From Clostridia bacterium (lineage in GTDB: Bacteria > Bacillota > Clostridia > Christensenellales > Aristaeellaceae), in the NCBI GenBank assembly GCA_017476605.1, contig JAFUZM010000357.1:1-37281 (forward strand): a stretch of 37,281 bases of DNA. The letters run 5' to 3'. The notes beneath the pieces were generated by a model. The model did not search any database, was not told the DNA's origin, and was given only the letters and a program-made list of their open reading frames with translations. A program made the position numbers and the translations under genes. Below are positions 32,242 through 37,281 of this stretch, piece after piece (within the stretch, counting starts at the first letter, position 1; each line of letters starts with the position of its first letter).

Positions 32242-34341
32242 TTACTCCACACCAAGGGCACGGAACACCGCTTCCTCCGGAGTGGAATAGAATATAGGCT
32301 GTATAGCGGACAACAAATCTGCCGGCACGGTTCCAAAATCGGATGCTGATGAAATCGGAATCAGAACCTTCTTGGCTCCAGAATCTACGCAAACCTGCAG
32401 TACCGCGGCCAGGTCTTCCACCTTTGTAACTGTTCCGCTGATGGAAATATCTCCTATGATCGCCAGACCTGCTACAGTGGGCTTGGTCAGGGCGATTGAA
32501 GAAATAGCAACAAGCGTCGGCAGTGCAACATTCTTTGTCATGCCAATGCCCTGCAGATCCTGATAATCAATGATATAGTCCTTCGATGTGGTGCTAATTG
32601 CCTGGCTGATGGAGTTTCCATGGGCTTTCAGGTAGGAATAAGCTGTGTCGGCAGCACTCTTGCTGTCCTTATCCAAGCTGAAGCCCTTCTTTTCAAACTT
32701 GCCGTTGCCGGGGAGCATCTGGCTCTCCAAACGGAAGGCGCCGATAATTCCGTTCTTTCCTCTGGCAATCGTGTATACATGGCCCGGATTACAGATTCCG
32801 TCCGGAATAATCTTTCCACCGCCGGTCTCCGGGACGCCAACATAATGCTCGTCAAAGGTCTGGTTGTCGATATAGGAGAAGTTCACATCATAGAACTCCA
32901 TGCCGCCAATCTTCTTCAACTGCTCTTTTACTCTGCGTCGCAGCTCCAGGGAGATATCCAGGATCTCTGCAATATCTTCCTTACTGAATTCACCGTCCGG
33001 ATAGATCAGTTTTACAAAGGCATCAACCAGCCTGCGGACTGCTATCGTGTCACGCTGATTCAGGTTCTTCCCCAGATGGAAATATTTATCTATGGAATCG
33101 CCATAGGATTCCTTGCGCATCTCACGCATAAATTCAGACAGATAGTCTGTAATAAAACCATAATCATCTGTAAAATGCTCCGGGCGATACTTCGGGATCT
33201 CCCAGCCGGGAATGTAGGCATGCATACGGTCCAGGAAAGCGGTATCGTAAGCCATTGCTTCCGGGAACGGTTCAAACAGATGGGATGTCTTCAGCATCAC
33301 GGAAACATCATGGTTGATGTTTCCGACAAAGACCATAGAAGCTGAGGCTGCCTTCTCTTCCTTACCGCGGGCAAAGGACCCAGAAGCCATATAGTCCTTC
33401 ATGATCTGAATGCCGTCTTTATCTTTGAAGGTGATACCGGCAACCTCATCGAAGGCAACACAATCCCACATGCCAACGAGACCGACCGTCTTGGAAGCCA
33501 TGTTGTAGAACAGGTTCGCAACGGTGGTCTGACCGCCAGAAACCAAGATGGAGTTAGGTGAAATTTCTTTATATAAGTGTGATTTACCAGTTGATCTCGG
33601 CCCCAACTCGCAAACATTCAGGTTGTTTTCCACCAACGGCAGCATACGGGCAAGCAGAAGCCACTGGGCACGCGGCGGCAGCTTGGATGCTTCCATACCG
33701 GTAGAACGGAGCAGTATCGTAATCCACTCATCCTTGGTAAAAGCTTTCCTGCCGTTCTTCAACTCATCCATATCAATGTGCGGCATCTGAACTGGTGTCA
33801 GCTTCCGGATATGAATCGGGCTCATATCCTTCTCTTCTTCTATATACTCATAATCCAGCTGGATGATGCACCAGATACCGCCGGCGAGCAGTCGATCAAA
33901 CTGCTTCGGATAATCCGAGTTGATCGGAATATTCTTTATGCCAAGATTGGAAAATTCCGCCTCATAGCGATCCTTCTTGATGTTCAGAATAACCGTTACT
34001 TTATCGATGACCGTGTATGCACCACGCTCACGAAGCGCAGAAAGCACCTTCTGCGCTTCATCCGGGCGCACATAGTTATTGGCCAAAATCCTCTTAACAT
34101 TCTCCACACCCTCGGAAATGATCTGCTCATCTTCCGAGTTGCAATATTGTCCCAGAAGGTATTCCAGAACATAGACCGGAACATTCGCACCTTCCTTAAT
34201 GTGCTTGGTCAGATCCTTCCGGACGATTTTGCCGTCAAAATACTGGCGAAGTTTTTTATTAAGTTCTGCGTTTGGATCTCTCCCAGATTCACTATCTGAA
34301 GCAGTCTCTTCAGAAATAGGCTCTTCTCTGAATTCTTCCAT
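32242..34341 (-). CDS. brxL: BrxL-like AAA+ protein with Lon-like C-terminal domain
   Basis: A 699-residue protein closely matching BrxL, the Lon-related protein of BREX phage-defence systems, which forms DNA-binding ring assemblies. The N-terminal region (ELNKKLRQYFDGKIVRKDL) and YLLGQYCNSED are typical. The ATPase has Walker A LGPRSTGKSHLY (near 247) and Walker B WDCVAFDEVAG (near 298). The C-terminal Lon-protease-like domain (VALPTLVAISSIALTKPTVAGLAIIGDISISG) keeps the fold; where Lon has its catalytic Ser I see no clear GPS motif. No other BREX gene (brxA, brxB, brxC, pglX, pglZ) is present in the window. AAAGGA precedes the ATG. It starts 46 bases after the UvrD-like gene. Confidence 0.9.
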   Translation of the reverse strand: MEEFREEPISEETASDSESGRDPNAELNKKLRQYFDGKIVRKDLTKHIKEGANVPVYVLEYLLGQYCNSEDEQIISEGVENVKRILANNYVRPDEAQKVLSALRERGAYTVIDKVTVILNIKKDRYEAEFSNLGIKNIPINSDYPKQFDRLLAGGIWCIIQLDYEYIEEEKDMSPIHIRKLTPVQMPHIDMDELKNGRKAFTKDEWITILLRSTGMEASKLPPRAQWLLLARMLPLVENNLNVCELGPRSTGKSHLYKEISPNSILVSGGQTTVANLFYNMASKTVGLVGMWDCVAFDEVAGITFKDKDGIQIMKDYMASGSFARGKEEKAASASMVFVGNINHDVSVMLKTSHLFEPFPEAMAYDTAFLDRMHAYIPGWEIPKYRPEHFTDDYGFITDYLSEFMREMRKESYGDSIDKYFHLGKNLNQRDTIAVRRLVDAFVKLIYPDGEFSKEDIAEILDISLELRRRVKEQLKKIGGMEFYDVNFSYIDNQTFDEHYVGVPETGGGKIIPDGICNPGHVYTIARGKNGIIGAFRLESQMLPGNGKFEKKGFSLDKDSKSAADTAYSYLKAHGNSISQAISTTSKDYIIDYQDLQGIGMTKNVALPTLVAISSIALTKPTVAGLAIIGDISISGTVTKVEDLAAVLQVCVDSGAKKVLIPISSASDFGTVPADLLSAIQPIFYSTPEEAVFRALGVE

Positions 34342-34387
34342 AGTCTATGTCCTTTCGTTCGGTTTTATCTCTTGTTATGCCTGTTAT

Positions 34388-36298
34388 TTATCGTTCTCGA
34401 AACATTTCTCCCATGAATCTTGAAACCCTTTTTGACCATCCGAAATACCTTTTGGCATATGTCAAATATAATCGTTTCTTAGCTCTTGTAATGGCAACAA
34501 AGCAGTTTCTTCTTTCCTCTTCCATTTCAGGGCTATCGTCTCCCTTTTTTATGCTTTGAAAAGAAGGCAACTCGTCATCAACCATTCCGATTAGGATAAC
34601 ATGGTCAAACTCCTTACCTTTGGAGGCATGGATAGTAAGAAACTGCACAGCACCTGTTTCCGGCTCCACATCCTTAGATGTCATGGCAAATTCCTGCATG
34701 TATGTAGAGATTGTCATTTCATCTAGAGAATATGTGTATCCTAGTTTTCTTTGGAAATCTTTCCAAGCTTTCTTCTCAAGGTTGAATTCCTGTAGTGCTT
34801 GTTCCCGATGTTCTTCGCTGATAATTGAATTGATTCGTTTCTCGCTCCAACTGAAGGCATCATCGATAAACTTCAGGAAATCTTTTCCCTCGCAAAGATT
34901 TAATCGAAGACTCTTAAAGAATGGCGCATCATCTATGATTTTTTCTATATGAGGAAGTAATGCTTTCAACAGATCACCGTTGCTAAGTTGCGCCTCTAAA
35001 ACCAGTTGATCGCTATCAAGGACCTTATTCTCGCTGTCCATAATGGCAACAATCTGCGCAAGGATTTTCTCATCTGTCCTTCGGTTTGCCAGTTTTAGTA
35101 ACAAATACATCCACAGCACATATGTCGTTTCAAACTCGTCTTTTCTTTTGGATTTTTCGCAATTGATTTTCTTTTCTTTCGCCTTATTAAACGCATTTTC
35201 CAGCAAGCGATTATTTCTGGCAAGGACACATATACTATCATTTGCATTTTCTTCTTGCAGTCTCGTAATTAAATTGGCAACTGCCTCTGCCTCTTCTGTT
35301 TCATCTGAAAAGCATTGATAATACAGATGTGCTTGTCCATCTGTCATCTCCTTCATAGATTCTAATGGCTTTTTCCCTGACGTTCTTCCTGAATTATGGG
35401 AAATTAATCGATTTGCAAGTTTTATCACCTCTGGAGGACATCTAAAATTTTGATTCAGCTGAATCAATTCGGCTCTATACTCTTCTTTGAATTCACTTAT
35501 CCTTTTGTGACTGGCACCGTTCCAGCCATAAATAACCTGATCATCATCTGCCACAATAAAGAGATTGTTGTTCTTATTCCCGGCAAGGCTTTTAATCAAC
35601 ATATATTGACCATAATTAGTGTCCTGGAATTCATCTATGTTGATAAAGCGGTATGTTGACCGATAGATACGAGCAATATTAGCCTTGGTCGTAAACAATT
35701 TGTACGCATATAATATCAGCGCATCAAAATCCAATACATTCATGGTTTCTAATGCCTGAAGATACTCAAAATAAAACCATTTCAACTCTTTTCTATATGG
35801 GGTATTCGGCATAACCCTATCAACATCTTCCTCGGTCAAACACAGATTCTTTTCAAAATACTGAATTGCATTAAGTATCTTCAAGTTTTCCACATCAGCC
35901 CCAGGAACCTCGTGATAATACCTTTTCTTTAGATCATCAACAATATCGTTTAAATCATCCGTAGAACTATAAATCTCATAATCCGGACGAATTCCTGCAT
36001 ATGACCCATGATTACGGAGAACTTCTGCGCAGAATGAATGAAAGGTGCCAATGAAAACTCGTGAAATAGCATCCTTTACACGTTCAGTTATTCTTTCTGC
36101 CATTTCTGCTGCTGCTTTATTGGTAAAGGTCAAGGCCAATATTCTAAAAGAGTCTTCCGGAGTCTCTTCCAGAATCCGAATAATACGTTCTGTTAGAACA
36201 GCCGTTTTCCCAGATCCTGGGCCTGCCAACACAACAACTGGGCCCTCTTCCCATGCTATTGCCATTTTTTGCGATTCTGTATAATTTCGTTCGGTCAT
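34388..36298 (-). CDS. UvrD/PcrA-like superfamily 1A helicase (Gabija GajB-like)
   Basis: A 636-residue helicase. All SF1A motifs are seen: YTESQKMAI (Q motif), LAGPGSGKTAVL (Walker A), LALTFTNKAA (Ia), FINIDEFQDTN (II), VADDDQVIYGWNGA (III), QLNQNFRCPPEV (IV), TIHASKGKEFDHV (V) and VAITRAKKRLYL (VI). Its ATG overlaps the stop of the TOPRIM nuclease gene by 4 bases. This pairing of OLD-family nuclease and UvrD-like helicase is that of class 2 OLD operons and Gabija. It is longer than a typical GajB (near 490 residues). The gene is visibly more AT-rich than the downstream operon, so it may have arrived separately. Confidence 0.9.
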   Translation of the reverse strand: MTERNYTESQKMAIAWEEGPVVVLAGPGSGKTAVLTERIIRILEETPEDSFRILALTFTNKAAAEMAERITERVKDAISRVFIGTFHSFCAEVLRNHGSYAGIRPDYEIYSSTDDLNDIVDDLKKRYYHEVPGADVENLKILNAIQYFEKNLCLTEEDVDRVMPNTPYRKELKWFYFEYLQALETMNVLDFDALILYAYKLFTTKANIARIYRSTYRFINIDEFQDTNYGQYMLIKSLAGNKNNNLFIVADDDQVIYGWNGASHKRISEFKEEYRAELIQLNQNFRCPPEVIKLANRLISHNSGRTSGKKPLESMKEMTDGQAHLYYQCFSDETEEAEAVANLITRLQEENANDSICVLARNNRLLENAFNKAKEKKINCEKSKRKDEFETTYVLWMYLLLKLANRRTDEKILAQIVAIMDSENKVLDSDQLVLEAQLSNGDLLKALLPHIEKIIDDAPFFKSLRLNLCEGKDFLKFIDDAFSWSEKRINSIISEEHREQALQEFNLEKKAWKDFQRKLGYTYSLDEMTISTYMQEFAMTSKDVEPETGAVQFLTIHASKGKEFDHVILIGMVDDELPSFQSIKKGDDSPEMEEERRNCFVAITRAKKRLYLTYAKRYFGWSKRVSRFMGEMFRER

Positions 36299-37281
36299 TT
36301 ACACACCTTCTCAACCAAATTAGTAATAAAGACGGGTACCTCTTCCTTTTTCATACATCTTTGAGACCAAATCGATATTAGCTCATACGCAGTATCTACC
36401 TTGCTTGTCTGAATCAGCTCAGCAATTTTTATGGAGTATTCTTTATTTTTTCCTGCTTCTTTCAACTGTTTGGTCTGCTCATCAATTTCTGCCTCAACTA
36501 TACGTTCATAATCCGGCAGGATATTGCTGTCTGCGGCAATTTCATGTTCAAAATCCACTTCAGTAGTTAACGTTGCTCGATAACTAAGCTCTGTTTCATC
36601 CACACCACAGTTGCGAACCTCCTGTAAAGTAGACTGACCTTGTTGATCATTATCACCAAGTAAATACCAGTCTATACCGAGGACAAGCGCCAATTTTATA
36701 AAAGCTTTTGCTGATCCGTTATTTCGATACATGATTGTGCTCACACCATACTCATCCAGATTTTTCTCCATAAGATCTGCACAATAAGGAACAATTACAT
36801 CTTCCGTTTGTCCCTCATATAACAGCCACTTGCGGGCAAACAGTATTTCTCCTCGTGTCTTCTGCACATATGTATTGAGTTGATTGAGCTCCTGATCTGT
36901 AAAAATCTCTGAACTATTTGCGATTATGCCTGTAACGTCAATGCCTTTCTTCTTAAAAGATCCTTCAAAACATCTAATCAGTTGTGGAGACAAGCTTTCC
37001 TTTATAACTATTCTGCTCTCATCAATACTGAAAACGTTCGGGAATTTCTCTGCAACTTTCCGCATGCCATCCGGAATTTCGACCGGAGTAAAAACAATCT
37101 CTGTTACAAGCTGTTTTACCACAGTTTCCCCGTTCTTTTTCGGCGCTTCTGTAGCTTGGGTGGGCAAGTAAGCGCTAATCTTACCCACCAGCAAGGTCAT
37201 GACTCCGTACGCCGCCCTTGCGTGAACCTCAGATGGATGCTGTCGGTAACTGACCGACGGCGAGAAACTCAAGAACAGATC
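36295..37281 (-). CDS. OLD-family TOPRIM nuclease, C-terminal part (Gabija GajA-like), 5' end outside the window
   Basis: At least 328 codons are open to the right edge. The TOPRIM domain is clear: LLYEGQTED with the metal-binding Glu, then YLLGDNDQQGQ with the Asp pair, preceded by KTRGEILFARKW, as in ATP-dependent OLD endonucleases. The family has an N-terminal ABC-type ATPase half of about 250-350 residues. No Walker motif is visible here, so that half must lie beyond the window or be lost. The first 45 codons (HPSEVHARAAYGVMTLL) do not look like OLD sequence and are GC-richer, so the gene may be truncated and joined to foreign DNA near 37150. The apparent TTG at 37272 is not trusted as a start. 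Confidence 0.82.
   Translation of the reverse strand, partial: DLFLSFSPSVSYRQHPSEVHARAAYGVMTLLVGKISAYLPTQATEAPKKNGETVVKQLVTEIVFTPVEIPDGMRKVAEKFPNVFSIDESRIVIKESLSPQLIRCFEGSFKKKGIDVTGIIANSSEIFTDQELNQLNTYVQKTRGEILFARKWLLYEGQTEDVIVPYCADLMEKNLDEYGVSTIMYRNNGSAKAFIKLALVLGIDWYLLGDNDQQGQSTLQEVRNCGVDETELSYRATLTTEVDFEHEIAADSNILPDYERIVEAEIDEQTKQLKEAGKNKEYSIKIAELIQTSKVDTAYELISIWSQRCMKKEEVPVFITNLVEKVCK

Noticed and set aside
32620-33345. 241-codon plus-strand frame opposite the BrxL gene
   Set aside because: Shadow of a well-supported BrxL gene, with no start signal and no recognisable domain.
32242-34341. Call of a BREX system
   Set aside because: Only BrxL is present. No methylase, PglZ or BrxC gene occurs in the window.
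34388-37281. Call of a complete Gabija system
   Set aside because: The nuclease lacks its ATPase half within the window and the helicase is longer than usual GajB, so only 'Gabija-like pair' is justified.
1-37281. tRNA, rRNA or CRISPR arrays
   Set aside because: I saw no cloverleaf consensus such as a T-loop GGTTCRA in proper context, no rRNA segments and no regularly spaced short repeats on either strand.

Overview
The window reads as accessory DNA from a low-to-mid GC Firmicute, most likely a gut Clostridium-type bacterium (Lachnospiraceae-like). This is inferred from AGGAGG-type ribosome binding sites, gene style and protein families; there is no rRNA, tRNA or housekeeping marker to fix the taxon. 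I saw no tRNA, rRNA or CRISPR array.

Region 1 (1-about 6300): an IS21-family insertion sequence on the minus strand (istA, istB). Its transposase gene is split by a 3.9-kb element at 1574-5475. The insert carries three overlapping tyrosine recombinase genes on the plus strand between perfect 31-bp inverted repeats. This is the layout of a 'recombinase in trio' (RIT) element. It separates the second catalytic Asp of IstA from its catalytic Glu.

Region 2 (6515-14662): a minus-strand run of twelve tightly packed genes from a good sigma-A-type promoter (14634-14662) to an intrinsic terminator (6514-6560). It starts with a small helix-turn-helix protein, a nucleoside 2-deoxyribosyltransferase-like protein and a PHP-phosphoesterase/ABC-type ATPase fusion with a small overlapping partner. 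These four are AT-rich and look like a conflict or defence module. They are followed by stress and repair genes: Bcp peroxiredoxin, YaaA, a TfoX-like protein, a DUF4298 protein, 3-methyladenine glycosylase Tag, a flavodoxin-fold reductase with a probable C-terminal frameshift, a GNAT acetyltransferase, and a GNAT-cytidine deaminase fusion.

Region 3 (14745-37281): fifteen consecutive minus-strand genes, about 22.5 kb, nearly all separated by fewer than 50 bp or overlapping. In transcription order they are: OLD-family TOPRIM nuclease (cut by the window edge), UvrD-like helicase, BrxL-like AAA+/Lon-like protein, cytosolic leucine-rich-repeat protein, PH/GRAM-like protein, Ser/Thr kinase with zinc ribbon, TerY-like VWA protein, PP2C phosphatase, TerY-C-like zinc protein, a 1138-residue acidic protein, a sacsin-like HATPase with DUF3883, a cytosolic transglutaminase-like protein, a UPF1-like helicase with a degenerate PLD-like domain and zinc finger, a mini-protein resembling the RNA polymerase alpha C-terminal domain, and a SpoVK/CbbX-type AAA+ ATPase. 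The kinase, VWA and PP2C trio is the known TerY-P phosphorylation triad. Embedding it with BrxL, a sacsin-like ATPase, a transglutaminase, an LRR protein and an alpha-CTD protein is the best candidate here for an undescribed system. One internal link is visible directly: the helicase and the LRR protein share a homologous, gap-free N-terminal domain of about 104 residues. The OLD and UvrD pair is more AT-rich than the rest and may be a separately acquired Gabija-like module upstream.
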